Shown piece by piece: positions 1 through 9,757 of a stretch of 64,000 bases of DNA; the first letter of the stretch is position 1; every line of letters begins with the position of its first letter. Below the pieces are notes generated by a model. The model was not told the origin of the DNA and ran no database searches. It saw nothing but the letters and a program-made list of their open reading frames with translations. Made by a program: the position numbers and the translations under genes. Source of the stretch: an uncultured Aquimarina sp. (lineage in GTDB: Bacteria; Bacteroidota; Bacteroidia; Flavobacteriales; Flavobacteriaceae); contig CANMLL010000021.1 in NCBI GenBank assembly GCA_947498775.1, forward strand, positions 1-64,000. Direction: 5' to 3'.

Positions 1-764
1 TAACCGATGCAGATACTGATGGAACTGATGATACCTTAACCCTTACAGATTCTGAAGGAAATACGGTAGATATTCCACTGGTTAATCTTAATACCAACAC
101 CTCAATAGCCCAGGAACCCGGCAATACAGATGCGGAAGTTGCCGGAGGAACGGCAAGAACGATAGCTAAATACACCAATGAGGCCGGTACTGATGTAAAT
201 GTAAACGAAACCGTAACCTCTCTATCCCAAGATGATGCAAGTGCAACAGGAGAAATTACATATACCGATGAAAATGGAAACACCACCGGTACAGCACAAG
301 TTGTAGGTGCAGAAGCCGATAACCAAATTATAGCGGGAGCCAATGGTGGAGCTTATTTGCCCGTAGCACCAGCAGGGCCAACTATCTATGCTGCCGGAAA
401 AATTGAAGGTGATGGTACTATACTATCTAGTTATGGTATTGCTACTAATACAGATATGCCTCTCCCGCCATTTGTAACCAGAAGGCTGGATACCGGAGAT
501 TACGAGATTGTATTTGCAACTCCACTACCCGAGATAGCTCCAGGCGTCCCTAATACCCATTACATCATTCAATTGTCTATATTGGATTGCGGAGGAAATT
601 GTCCTGACTCAGCCACTGGACCAAACTATGATGACCCAGGAATAACCTATTACGCTCAAACAGAAAATGGATTTAGAGTAAATATTGGAGATAGTGACAA
701 TGGAGCCAACTCCAAAGTGGATATAGATCTGGAGTTCATGTTTACTGTAATCACCTTACAATAA
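1..764 (+). CDS. C-terminal part of a large repetitive surface protein (5' end outside window)
   Basis: The reading frame is open from base 3, so the real start lies upstream. About 253 residues are visible. The first half is rich in Thr, Asp, Gly and Asn, with repeat-like units such as TLTLTDSEGNTVDIP, a style common in long secreted or adhesin-like proteins of Flavobacteriia. The last ~130 residues form a separate, probably all-beta domain ending in EFMFTVITLQ. I see no type A or type B T9SS sorting domain at the C-terminus. The downstream gene is also secreted and also ends in a short hydrophobic strand, so this may be the first visible gene of a surface-structure cluster. Exact function unknown. 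Confidence 0.75.
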   Translation, partial: TDADTDGTDDTLTLTDSEGNTVDIPLVNLNTNTSIAQEPGNTDAEVAGGTARTIAKYTNEAGTDVNVNETVTSLSQDDASATGEITYTDENGNTTGTAQVVGAEADNQIIAGANGGAYLPVAPAGPTIYAAGKIEGDGTILSSYGIATNTDMPLPPFVTRRLDTGDYEIVFATPLPEIAPGVPNTHYIIQLSILDCGGNCPDSATGPNYDDPGITYYAQTENGFRVNIGDSDNGANSKVDIDLEFMFTVITLQ

Positions 765-776
765 TCAAAATTTCAG

Positions 777-818
777 CATAATGACTACAATGTTATAGAA
801 AGAATTGTAGTCATTATG
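777..818. other. Perfect 15-bp hairpin between two secreted-protein genes
   Basis: CATAATGACTACAAT (777-791) is followed after 12 bases by its exact reverse complement (804-818). There is no T-run after it on the plus strand, so it is not a standard terminator in that direction. It could process or stabilise a mRNA shared with the gene at 875, or stop antisense transcription. Confidence 0.6.
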
Positions 819-874
819 AAACCCAAATACAATAAACTTAACAATAGCCTATTTAAAAATTAACACATAGTCAA

Positions 875-1549
875 ATGAAAAATAAATTACCCCTTTTAAC
901 TTTTTTTCTTGTCCTATCATTAGGATTAAATGCACAAGATGTAAATCTTACTGCTATGGGTTTGCCAAGAGTGAATGATGTAAACACTATCACAGGAGAA
1001 GCAGCAGCCAATATTGGAAATGTTGTTTATAATACTGCAGATGATCTAGTGTATCGATATAATGGTGTCGATTGGGTTGTTCTTGAAAATGCAAGTGAAG
1101 TGCCTATGGTAGTAAATGTAGATGTAAATAACGACCCTACTATACCCGCGGGAACAGCTTCTCCTACCCCAGCATTAGAAACAAACGTAGAAGATGTTAT
1201 ACAAGCGATGGCTCCTATTACTTCAAAAGCAGGAAGGGTTTTCTTCCCGCCTTCTATAGAAATTGATGCGTCTGTGAATGTTAATGGAGAAACAATAAAT
1301 TTATACCAGGCATATTTAGATCAATATTCGCTTAATCCACCTGGAACAATATTATCGGCGGTAAGTAACGGCGCTCCTCCTAGAATACCTGTATATGACG
1401 CCGATGAATTGTATTATTATGTGACCTATGCAGATGATACTATTTTTAGAAACATTTCTATTACTGAATTGGGTGTAATGACCTATGATATCATAGGGCA
1501 ACCAACCGATGACAATACCATAATTAATGTAGTGTTTGTAGTGAAGTAA
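875..1549 (+). CDS. Secreted hypothetical protein, tail-fibre-like N-terminus
   Basis: A 224-residue protein with a clear signal peptide (MKNKLPLLTFFLVLSLGLNAQ, cut near residue 21). Residues ~28-70 (INDVNTITGEAAANIGN-like stretch, then VVYNTADDLVYRYNGVDWV) match the pattern seen in Bacteroidota tail-fibre-like secreted proteins, where a 'label, value, text in the model' segment precedes a C-terminal beta domain. The C-terminus ends in a beta strand (NVVFVVK). Only two bases separate its stop from the next start, so it is translated together with the 1159-residue protein at 1552. Function unknown. The secretion call is firm, the family call is tentative. Confidence 0.75.
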   Translation: MKNKLPLLTFFLVLSLGLNAQDVNLTAMGLPRVNDVNTITGEAAANIGNVVYNTADDLVYRYNGVDWVVLENASEVPMVVNVDVNNDPTIPAGTASPTPALETNVEDVIQAMAPITSKAGRVFFPPSIEIDASVNVNGETINLYQAYLDQYSLNPPGTILSAVSNGAPPRIPVYDADELYYYVTYADDTIFRNISITELGVMTYDIIGQPTDDNTIINVVFVVK

Positions 1550-1551
1550 AA

Positions 1552-4500
1552 ATGTTAATGAAAATACTCCTTGACATAAAAATTAGAGTTATTGTAGTAC
1601 TTTTTACTATGATCCAATTTTCTGTTATATATAGTCAAGAAACATATATAGATAATTTTAACGCTACCTCCTATAGCAATAATAATGGAACACAAAACTG
1701 GAATGGAGATTGGCAAGAAGGAAATGAAGGGGGTACAAGCCCTACTGCTGGCAGAATTCAAGTGAATAGTAATCAACTAAGATTTCAAAATCTTGATGAC
1801 AGATTTATTTTTAGAAACTTAGATCTTTCGGGCTACGAAACGGTAATCGTATCCTTTGACTATAACAGAACAGATGGTGACGAAAGTTTAAATCTATTTT
1901 TATTCAACGAAGGTACGGGGTTTTATGATAATTTCGGGTTTTTTCCTGGCGCGACCGGCGCCAATACAGGGACTATAGAATTCGCTATTCCTATTGAATA
2001 TATTACCGCAAGCGCAGGTATTGCCTTTAATTCAGCTAGTGGTAATTGGGAAGGTAGCGAGACTATTTTTTTAGACAATATTACTTTTACGGCTTATGAT
2101 TACTTAGATACTGCCAATACTCCACTTACCTTATTTCAAAGATTTAATGGAAATGTCGATTATGCGCTTGCTAGTGGTAGTTTTAGAGATAGCACTAGCG
2201 ATGTTTGCTCTATAACAGCTACAGCATCTGGAGATCTAATTACTAATATACCAGGAACGGCAACTATAGAAAAAGCCTATTTATTATGGGCCCATAGTGG
2301 ATTTAGTGCAGACACCAATGTCACCTTCGAAGGTCAAAATATAACAGCAGATATAACAAGTCGGGCAACGGCAGCCTCTGAAATCCCCACGTTTGGTATG
2401 GTAAGCGACATTACCTCTATAATCCAAGGCATATCTAATATCAATACTACTACTTTTGATGTTACTGATTTGAATGTTGATAATTCCTCAATATATTGTA
2501 ATAGCGGTCTTGTATTTGGCGGTTGGAGTCTTATGATATTTTATTCTGATCCTTCTTTGCCAGCTGCAAGTATTAATTTTTATAACGGTTTTGATGGTCA
2601 GCAAGGTACTAACACTTCTAGCTCTACAACGAGCTATACATTGGATAGCTTTTTTGCTATATCACCGGCAGGAGCAAAAACCTCCGTGTTATCTTGGGAA
2701 GGTGATCAAGGCTTGGTAAATAATGAATCACTTACACTAACTACGACTTCAGTTACAAATGTACCTCTAACTGGAGATGGAAATAATGGTGATCCTGACG
2801 GAAGTGGAGGAACAATAAGTAACCCTTTTAATTCTACTACTTTTGACGGTACAGTACCCTTTGATTCTACTACTTTGGGTGTCGATATGGACACATATGA
2901 CCTAAGTTCGATCATACAAAACGGTGACACCTCTGTAACAACTAATGTTTCAGTTGGTCAAGACTTTATTATTCTTAATTCTGTGGTACTAAAAGTACCT
3001 AGTAACTTAATTACAGGAACGGTTTATGAAGATATTAATTATCCAGGAGGAGCTGGTAGGAATATAACTGCCTCCTCGGGCACTCCAATTGCCAATGTAA
3101 CGGTAGAATTGTATGATGGCAGTGATAATTTTGTTGAAAGTACTACTACCGATGCTTCTGGTGAATATGTTTTTGGAGGAATGGTTAATGGTACATATAA
3201 AGTACGTGTGGTAAATAATACGGTAACATCATCCAGAGGTGGTGGGTCAACATGTACTACATGTTTCCCAGTTCAAACTTTCAGAAGAAATTATACGGCA
3301 AGTACACTTAGCGATGTCGCTAATGAAGTTGGTGGTGCAAACCCTTCAGGAGAAGACCCGGGAGCAGTTATCACAGTCGGGGCCTCATTGCCAGCCGGAT
3401 CACAAACCGTATCAACGGTCACAATTACAGATGAAGGAGCTGTAGACCTGGACTTTGGTTTTAACTTTAATACTATTGTGAATACCAACCAAAATGGACA
3501 AGGATCCTTAGAACAATTTATTGTGAATGCTAATACCCTAGATGAAACTGGATTGGATATCGAAGCACATCCCAATGATGCTTCTTTGAATCCTGCGGCT
3601 GGAGAAGATACTTCGATATTTATGATTCCAGCATCTGGTCTTACCGGAACTTCACCTAATCAATATTTTGATATTGCCATAACTGGTAGTAACACCTTAT
3701 CCCCTATCACTTCAGACAATACAGTTATTGATGGTAGAACACAAACAGCATTTACTACTGATACCAACTCTGGAACTGTTGGATCTGGTGGAACTACTGT
3801 AGGAACCTCTGCAAATGTGCTTCCAAATTATAACTTACCAGAAATTCAGGTACATCAAGATGATGGAAATGTATTTATTATACAAGCTAATAATATAGTA
3901 ATTCGAAATATTTCTGTGTACAGTGATGCATTGGCCGGAATTTCAATACAATCTGGTTCTGCAACAATTACCGAAAATTTAATAGGAGTTGATGCTACCG
4001 GTACTGCCGTTAGCGGGCAAAATATTCTAGACGGTGTAATTATTACTGGTGGTACCGCAACGGTAGAAGCAAATTATATTTCTGCTAACGAGAGAACCGG
4101 TGTTAGAATAAGTGGAGGAACCTCTACCATCTTACAAGACAATCATATCACCGATAACGGAGTAAGTAGTGGTGGTAGTGCCAACTGTGATGGTAACATA
4201 AGGATCACAGGTGGGTCTGGCATACAAATCCGTCGTAATTTGGTTCAAAATGCGGCTTCTGTAGGGATCGATAGTGAAACTGGTAGTGATGGCGTTATTA
4301 TTTCTGAGAATACAATTGTTAATAATGGAATTAGCACAAATACCTGCCAAGATATCGGAATACGGGTGCGTGGCAGTAATTTCCAAATACTAAATAATAT
4401 TATCAATAATAATATCCAGGATGGAATTGTAATCGAAGAAAATGCTTCATCTGGAAACCTTATCTCACAGAACTCCATTTATGCCAATGGTCAATTAGGT

Positions 4501-5031
4501 ATTGACCTAAGTTTTGATAATGGTGGAGACGGCGTTAACCTTAATGATAATGGTGACAGTGATGTTGGACCTAATGCGTATATTAATTTCCCTATCTTTG
4601 AATCAGCGTCTATTTCTGGTAATCAATTAAAAATTATTGGATGGGCAAGACCTGGAGCAATATTAGAATTATTTTTATCAGATATTGGTACAGGTTCGGC
4701 GACAGAAGGAGATAATAATATTACGGGACCATCAGGTCCTGTTACTCAAGATTATGGTGAAGGAGAAACATATCTTACCACAGTTACTGAAGGTATTGAT
4801 GATAATGACTCAACCACCAATTCACTTTATAATGATGTTGATGGAAATACGGATACCACCAATAGATTTAGTTTTATAATTACCTTAGGAACTGCTATTC
4901 CTGTGGGGAGTATTATAACCGCTACAGCTACAGATCCTATTACCAATGCGACTTCAGAATTTGGTGGTGTGTATACTGTTGGAGCAGGAACCGTAATTAC
5001 CAATCGAAGAATAACCTACAGAGCAAAATAG
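1552..5031 (+). CDS. Large secreted protein with SdrD-B-like and parallel beta-helix domains
   Basis: A 1159-residue protein with an N-terminal signal peptide ending near YSQ (residue ~29). The N-terminal half holds beta-rich domains. Residues ~487-560 (TGTVYEDINYPGG to GTYKVRVVNN) look like an SdrD-B or carboxypeptidase-regulatory-like beta-sandwich. Residues ~775-1005 are short Asn/Gly-rich turns typical of a right-handed parallel beta-helix (PbH1 repeats), a fold used for polysaccharide binding or lysis. No classical T9SS domain is present. It ends in VITNRRITYRAK, a tail shared with the protein at 6426. It sits between two secreted-protein genes (2-bp and 7-bp gaps), so a cell-surface operon is likely. 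Substrate unknown. Confidence 0.85.
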   Translation: MLMKILLDIKIRVIVVLFTMIQFSVIYSQETYIDNFNATSYSNNNGTQNWNGDWQEGNEGGTSPTAGRIQVNSNQLRFQNLDDRFIFRNLDLSGYETVIVSFDYNRTDGDESLNLFLFNEGTGFYDNFGFFPGATGANTGTIEFAIPIEYITASAGIAFNSASGNWEGSETIFLDNITFTAYDYLDTANTPLTLFQRFNGNVDYALASGSFRDSTSDVCSITATASGDLITNIPGTATIEKAYLLWAHSGFSADTNVTFEGQNITADITSRATAASEIPTFGMVSDITSIIQGISNINTTTFDVTDLNVDNSSIYCNSGLVFGGWSLMIFYSDPSLPAASINFYNGFDGQQGTNTSSSTTSYTLDSFFAISPAGAKTSVLSWEGDQGLVNNESLTLTTTSVTNVPLTGDGNNGDPDGSGGTISNPFNSTTFDGTVPFDSTTLGVDMDTYDLSSIIQNGDTSVTTNVSVGQDFIILNSVVLKVPSNLITGTVYEDINYPGGAGRNITASSGTPIANVTVELYDGSDNFVESTTTDASGEYVFGGMVNGTYKVRVVNNTVTSSRGGGSTCTTCFPVQTFRRNYTASTLSDVANEVGGANPSGEDPGAVITVGASLPAGSQTVSTVTITDEGAVDLDFGFNFNTIVNTNQNGQGSLEQFIVNANTLDETGLDIEAHPNDASLNPAAGEDTSIFMIPASGLTGTSPNQYFDIAITGSNTLSPITSDNTVIDGRTQTAFTTDTNSGTVGSGGTTVGTSANVLPNYNLPEIQVHQDDGNVFIIQANNIVIRNISVYSDALAGISIQSGSATITENLIGVDATGTAVSGQNILDGVIITGGTATVEANYISANERTGVRISGGTSTILQDNHITDNGVSSGGSANCDGNIRITGGSGIQIRRNLVQNAASVGIDSETGSDGVIISENTIVNNGISTNTCQDIGIRVRGSNFQILNNIINNNIQDGIVIEENASSGNLISQNSIYANGQLGIDLSFDNGGDGVNLNDNGDSDVGPNAYINFPIFESASISGNQLKIIGWARPGAILELFLSDIGTGSATEGDNNITGPSGPVTQDYGEGETYLTTVTEGIDDNDSTTNSLYNDVDGNTDTTNRFSFIITLGTAIPVGSIITATATDPITNATSEFGGVYTVGAGTVITNRRITYRAK

Positions 5032-5038
5032 AATTAAG

Positions 5039-6202
5039 ATGAAAAGAGGATATTACATAGGAACACTTATAGCGCTAACACTTTTTCTGTCTAAAGTTAA
5101 TGGTCAAGAAGCCTTTCATAATTTCGGTGACCTACAAATACATACCGATGGCGAGGTTGGTTTTCATATAGACCTGATTAATGATGGAGCTTTTGACCAA
5201 AATGAAGGTTTTGCAGGTTTTTATAGCCCAGATGATAGACTTACTATTTCTGGAAATAATCGACCTGTTTTTTATAATATGGAAATCGATGTTTTTGATG
5301 ATTTATATCTTGAAGTAGCAACAGGAGTGCGTAATTTTCAACAATTTACCACCGGAAGAGTGCAAACACCAAGAAACAGAGGCGATATTACCACATCCTT
5401 GGATTATCTAAATGATGCGCCATACGCAGGAGAAGATGATGATCATTTTGTGGATGGATACGCCTCATTAACAGGGGATTTAGATTTTACTTTCCCTGTA
5501 GGAGATGATTTCAGATTGCGCCCTATGCGTATCGAAGATGGTGCTTCAGCTAATACGGCAAGAGGTGCTTATTTCTTTGAAGATCCAAATTTCCCTAATT
5601 TCTTCTCAGATCGTTTTGATACCGAAAGCAGGGCTCCTACACTATTTGCTGTAAGTGTGTTCGAGTTTTGGGATCTTGATGGAGATACCGAGACACGTGT
5701 AACACTTACCTGGGATGATAATAGTAACATTCCAACTTTGGTAGATGATCTTGAAGATTTAAGAGTTGTAGGATGGGATGAGACCATAGGTGAATGGGTG
5801 AATCTTGGAAGTTCTGGCACTACCGGAGACCTGAGTAATGGTGAGATCACTTCAGAATCTTTTCTCCCAAATAACTACATGGTACTTACATTTGGCAGTT
5901 CTGAATTAATTTTAGATGGTGATCTGGAAGTATTTACAGCCGTTTCTCCAAACGGTGATGGATTTAATGACACCTTCATTATTCAGGGTATCGCAGCATT
6001 TCCTAATAACGAACTCTCTATCTTCAACAGATGGGGTGTAGAGGTTTATAATAAAAAGGGATATGATAATTCCTGGGGTGGACTTTCTGAAGGAAGAGCA
6101 ACTATTGCCAAGGGCGAAGAACTTCCTGTGGGTACCTACTACTATGTACTTAAAATTGATGGCCAAAAAGATCGTGCAGGTTATCTCTATATTAATAGAT
6201 AA
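5039..6202 (+). CDS. Secreted protein with type B T9SS (gliding-motility-associated) C-terminal domain
   Basis: A 387-residue protein with a signal peptide (MKRGYYIGTLIALTLFLSKVNGQ). The body is a beta-rich domain of unknown function. Residues ~295-387 are a textbook type B sorting domain: SPNGDGFNDTF, then LSIFNRWGVEVY, then the end YYYVLKIDGQKDRAGYLYINR. This family is exported by the type IX system and stays on the cell surface or is released. It is the last gene of a three-gene operon followed by a terminator. Type B proteins often work with PorP/SprF-like partners; none is visible here, so any partner would lie upstream of the window or elsewhere. Confidence 0.9.
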   Translation: MKRGYYIGTLIALTLFLSKVNGQEAFHNFGDLQIHTDGEVGFHIDLINDGAFDQNEGFAGFYSPDDRLTISGNNRPVFYNMEIDVFDDLYLEVATGVRNFQQFTTGRVQTPRNRGDITTSLDYLNDAPYAGEDDDHFVDGYASLTGDLDFTFPVGDDFRLRPMRIEDGASANTARGAYFFEDPNFPNFFSDRFDTESRAPTLFAVSVFEFWDLDGDTETRVTLTWDDNSNIPTLVDDLEDLRVVGWDETIGEWVNLGSSGTTGDLSNGEITSESFLPNNYMVLTFGSSELILDGDLEVFTAVSPNGDGFNDTFIIQGIAAFPNNELSIFNRWGVEVYNKKGYDNSWGGLSEGRATIAKGEELPVGTYYYVLKIDGQKDRAGYLYINR

Positions 6203-6232
6203 AATCTATTTTATTTAAATACAAACCTTATC

Positions 6233-6266
6233 AAAACCCTTAGCACATATATGTTTAGGGTTTTAT
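6233..6266 (+). terminator. Terminator of the secreted-protein operon
   Basis: AAAACCCT (6233-6240) pairs with AGGGTTTT (6257-6264), with a self-complementary ACATATATGT loop. It lies 30 bases after the type B T9SS gene and ends in T residues. Confidence 0.6.
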
Positions 6267-6425
6267 CCTTTCTTTCCTTTATTGTAAAATCATTCCTTTT
6301 ACGGTTTTCCTCAAAGCACGCATTAATATAATTCCTATCTTCGGGTATAGGTTGATACTTGATCGTCAAAATAGTAGTCAATAGAAATTTTACTTAATAA
6401 ATACCCCTTATTAGGTAACAATGAT

Positions 6426-7631
6426 ATGTCATTTATCAAAAATAAAGTAAGCATATCGAATGTAAATATTACGGTGCTATTTTTAACTAGTAAACCTACA
6501 AATAAAATTTTCACGGTTATTATACTGTGTTTAATGGCGTTTCCAACATTACTCGCCCAGTCGGTTAATGATTATCGATCGATTAATGATGGAAACTGGA
6601 CTGACGCATCCATTTGGGAAATATACAATGGGACTGCGTGGATTACAACAACCACCTATCCAGGTGAGGTTACAGGAACCAACGATGTTTCTATTGAAGG
6701 TGGAAATGTTATTGTTTTAGACTCAAATATTCCAAACACTTTTAATTCTTTAACGGTCGGAGATAATACAGCAGGTATTGACCGATTGGAAATAAATGCT
6801 GATTCATCGTTATTACTTAATACATTAACCATAACCGGAACAGGGGAAATCGAATGGACAAGAACAACGTCTACCACCCTTTCATTACCCGCTAACACCA
6901 TTGTATCACTAGAAAATGGAGGCGTTTTTGTAACCGATAACCCTTGTAATTCAAACAAAAAATTAGCTATTGGAGGATCCATTTATGCAAGCTGTAATGG
7001 GGGCGGTGGCGGTGTCGATTATGAATTTGAAGATATTAACACTGGCGGAGGTACTTTGCAAGTAGTACCTACAAGTAATGCCCCTATATGTTTAGGTGAA
7101 ACTTTAAATCTTTTTGCTAATGCCGCCGGTCAAAAACCCCCACCGGCTACTACCTATACTTTTTCGTGGTTAGGAAGCGGTCCAGGTTATACTTTCAGCT
7201 CTTCGGTTGAAAACCCAGTAATTACTTCACTTGTAAATACCGGATCTTATACTTACAATGTTACCATTACAGATGATGATAACGCAAGTTATAGTTTTAC
7301 AGGTACAGTAGAAGTTATAGTTGGTGCCTCTCCTAACCCCCCCATTAGAGGAGGAAACCAAAGGATTTGTAACGGAAACCCTATTTCTCCGTTAACAGTA
7401 ACTGTAAATTCTGGTGAAACAGCTGACTGGTATAATGCAGCTACCGGAGGCAGTCTTGAATTAGGCAATAATACAAGTTTTACCCCGACAGCTGCAGGAA
7501 GTTATTTTGTCGAAGCAAGAAACACTACAACTGGCTGTGTCAGTACTACCAGAACCGAAGTAGTTCTATCTATTTCGTCCTGCAAAGTAATTACCAATAG
7601 AAGAATCACCGTTAGAGTACGAAAAAACTAA
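6426..7631 (+). CDS. Secreted Ig-like-domain protein with VITNRRIT tail
   Basis: A 401-residue protein. The signal peptide core (IFTVIILCLMAFPTLLAQ) starts only near residue 28, so the annotated start may be too early, although no other Met gives a complete signal. Residues ~45-150 form a beta-rich 'GNWTDASIWE' domain often found at the start of Bacteroidota surface proteins. PKD/Ig-like strands follow, and residues ~305-385 (SPLTVTVNSGETADWY, then GSYFVEARNTTTGCVS) form an Ig-like domain. The C-terminus is CKVITNRRITVRVRKN, nearly the tail of the 1159-residue protein. It is a separate transcription unit after a terminator. Role probably in surface adhesion or structure; not proven. Confidence 0.8.
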   Translation: MSFIKNKVSISNVNITVLFLTSKPTNKIFTVIILCLMAFPTLLAQSVNDYRSINDGNWTDASIWEIYNGTAWITTTTYPGEVTGTNDVSIEGGNVIVLDSNIPNTFNSLTVGDNTAGIDRLEINADSSLLLNTLTITGTGEIEWTRTTSTTLSLPANTIVSLENGGVFVTDNPCNSNKKLAIGGSIYASCNGGGGGVDYEFEDINTGGGTLQVVPTSNAPICLGETLNLFANAAGQKPPPATTYTFSWLGSGPGYTFSSSVENPVITSLVNTGSYTYNVTITDDDNASYSFTGTVEVIVGASPNPPIRGGNQRICNGNPISPLTVTVNSGETADWYNAATGGSLELGNNTSFTPTAAGSYFVEARNTTTGCVSTTRTEVVLSISSCKVITNRRITVRVRKN

Positions 7632-7809
7632 TTTGCACTTAAATTCTATTAAATAAGTTTCTTGACTTATAAAATATCCTCAGATGTTACTCTCTAAGTC
7701 TTCGTAAAATTTTGTGAAATGCTAAATACTTATAGTGTTTTTTTGCAAAAATTAGTATACATTTATCTCATAGGTTTAAAGAATATCTAAAAAAAATAAA
7801 ATCTTAAGA

Positions 7810-8358
7810 ATGAAAGAAAAATCAGGAAAAACACAGGACCTTATTGATAAAAAATTTTTAGAAGAACGCAGTGTATTTCTATGGGGACAAGTAGATGATA
7901 AATCTGCCAAACATGTAATCGATAGGCTTATGTATCTCGATATGATAAGTGATAAAGAAATAAAATTATACATCAACAGTCCCGGGGGTTATGTTACGTC
8001 TGGATTTGCTATGTACGATACCATTAAAAGTTTAAAGAGTCCTGTTTCTACTATTTGTACAGGATTGGCAGCTTCTATGGGATCTATTTTGCTAAGTGTT
8101 GGCGAAAAAGGTCGCAGGTTTATCCAACCCCATGCCAAAGTTATGATTCATCAACCTAGTGGTGGTGCGCGAGGGCAGGCATCGAATATTGAAATTCAAG
8201 CTGCAGAAATTTTAAAAACAAAAGAACTTAGTGCACAGATTCTTGCCGATAACTGTGGACAGGATACAGAAAAGGTTTTAAAGGATTTTAACCGTGATTA
8301 CTGGATGGATGCACAAGAATCTCTGGATTATGGCATTGTTGACGGGATTTTGGAATAG
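7810..8358 (+). CDS. clpP: ClpP-family serine protease (ATP-dependent Clp proteolytic subunit)
   Basis: A 182-residue ClpP-like peptidase. The catalytic triad is visible as Ser89 (GLAASMGS), His114 (MIHQPSGG) and Asp163 (FNRDYWMD). The spacing of 25 and 49 residues equals that of E. coli ClpP. Clp subunits form a double seven-member ring that degrades proteins fed by an AAA+ partner in the cytoplasm. The N-terminus is shorter than in housekeeping ClpP and no clpX or tig lies next to it. It may therefore be the second ClpP paralogue often found in this group rather than the main one. It is followed after 24 bases by an M15 peptidase gene. Family certain, paralogue status inferred. Confidence 0.88.
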   Translation: MKEKSGKTQDLIDKKFLEERSVFLWGQVDDKSAKHVIDRLMYLDMISDKEIKLYINSPGGYVTSGFAMYDTIKSLKSPVSTICTGLAASMGSILLSVGEKGRRFIQPHAKVMIHQPSGGARGQASNIEIQAAEILKTKELSAQILADNCGQDTEKVLKDFNRDYWMDAQESLDYGIVDGILE

Positions 8359-8382
8359 TCAAGATGCGCTATAAAAGCTTTT

Positions 8383-9108
8383 ATGTTAAGGAAGGATTTC
8401 ATAAAAATAAATTCGCTAGGATTAATAGGCCTATCACTATTATCCTTCTCTGCGCTTCAGTCAGAATTTTCTAAAGATGACCTCATGGGAAAAAGTGATC
8501 CCATACTTTTTGGTGAAGGTTATAAATTAAGAAAAGAAGCACATGAAGCATTTCTAAAAATGAAGACTGAAGCTTTAAAAAGTGGTTTCAAAATTAAAGT
8601 TGTGTCTAGCTACAGGAACTATGCACATCAAAATCGTATATGGGAGCGCAAATACAAAAAATTTACCAGTGAAGGGCTATCCCCTACTCAAGCTATTCAA
8701 AAAATTATAGAGTACTCTACCATTCCCGGTACCTCAAGACATCATTGGGGTACCGACATCGATATTGTCGATGGTAATGCTCCTCAACCAAAAGGGCTGC
8801 TACTTGAAGAAAATTTCGAGGGTGATGGTCCTTTTTGCAGGTTTAAAGAATGGTTGGATTTACATGCCAATTCTTTTGGGTTTTATTTGGTATATACAGA
8901 TGATAAAGATCGAAAAGGTTTTAAATACGAGCCTTGGCATTATTCGTATGCCCCTCTTTCTATTCCGATGCTTCGAGCATATAGGAAAATAAGCATCAAA
9001 GCAGAGTTACAAAACGTCGAACTATTAGGAGCGGAGTTTTTCTCTGAAAAATTTATCAAAAAGTACGTTTCACAGAATATTTTAGACATTAATCGATATT
9101 TATTTTGA
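8383..9108 (+). CDS. M15-family D-alanyl-D-alanine carboxypeptidase (VanY-like)
   Basis: A 241-residue zinc peptidase expected to trim the terminal D-Ala from peptidoglycan stems in the periplasm. The family signature SSYRN precedes the zinc motif SRHHWGTDID (a His and an Asp ligand) and the final EPWHYSY motif (third ligand). The N-terminus (LRKDFIKINSLGLIGLSLLSF) is an export signal with a Tat-like look but lacks the twin arginine. It follows the ClpP-like gene by 24 bases, so the two may be cotranscribed. The C-terminal ~45 residues beyond the catalytic core are not recognisable. Confidence 0.85.
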   Translation: MLRKDFIKINSLGLIGLSLLSFSALQSEFSKDDLMGKSDPILFGEGYKLRKEAHEAFLKMKTEALKSGFKIKVVSSYRNYAHQNRIWERKYKKFTSEGLSPTQAIQKIIEYSTIPGTSRHHWGTDIDIVDGNAPQPKGLLLEENFEGDGPFCRFKEWLDLHANSFGFYLVYTDDKDRKGFKYEPWHYSYAPLSIPMLRAYRKISIKAELQNVELLGAEFFSEKFIKKYVSQNILDINRYLF

Positions 9109-9166
9109 TTATATCTATATTTTGTATTATTTTTACTACAAAATCTAATGCCCCAAAATTTTGTAT

Positions 9167-9673
9167 ATGAAAAAAATTACTACTATTCTATTAGTTTTAT
9201 TTGTACATTCCTTTATTTTTCAATCCTGTTCGTCTGATGACGCTATTGAAGATTCGGGATCTTCTGAAAATCTTGAGTTTACTCAAAATGCGGATTCTAC
9301 TGAAGCAGAAGAAATTTTAAGCCTCATAAACACTGAACGGCAATCACAATCCCTAGAACCCATGCAGATAAATGCTACCGCTGAAAGCTTGGCAATAGGC
9401 CATGTTAAAGTTACGGCTGGTAATGATGAGCTTAGTATCGACGGTAATGGGGAAAGAAAATTAGAGCTTCAAAATACTGAAAATGCTGCAATCGTGGTAG
9501 AATTAAATGCTCGATTTTATACGCCTGAAGAGCTATTTAATCGTTGGATGGATAATTCTTCTCATAGAGCCATACTACTAGGTACTAGTTATACCAATAT
9601 AGGAATTGGTGTAGCGCAAAACAGCAGAGGCGAGAATTACTACACTACCATAATCTTTAGAGAAAGAAATTAA
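9167..9673 (+). CDS. CAP-domain (SCP/PR-1-like) lipoprotein
   Basis: I chose ATG 9167 rather than the TTG six bases earlier, because it starts directly with MKKITT and gives a standard lipoprotein signal (FQSC, lipid Cys near residue 21). The mature part holds a CAP domain: EEILSLINTERQS at the start, and a core with WMDNSSHRAILL and IGIGVAQ. Such proteins are extracytoplasmic and of mostly unknown function in bacteria. The His in the first core helix region (IGHVKV) is kept. A frameshifted paralogue lies 85 bases downstream, so this is a tandem duplication in which one copy has decayed. Confidence 0.8.
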   Translation: MKKITTILLVLFVHSFIFQSCSSDDAIEDSGSSENLEFTQNADSTEAEEILSLINTERQSQSLEPMQINATAESLAIGHVKVTAGNDELSIDGNGERKLELQNTENAAIVVELNARFYTPEELFNRWMDNSSHRAILLGTSYTNIGIGVAQNSRGENYYTTIIFRERN

Positions 9674-9757
9674 AACTTATTTTAAAGTTCTATTTTCTTA
9701 ATGCTATATACTAAAATTATTGTATTTCAGTTTTTATTTCAAAAGACTTACATAATA

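Noticed and set aside
3239..3575. Internal short frames on both strands within the 1159-residue gene
   Set aside because: They overlap a well-supported long coding region and have no recognisable proteins.
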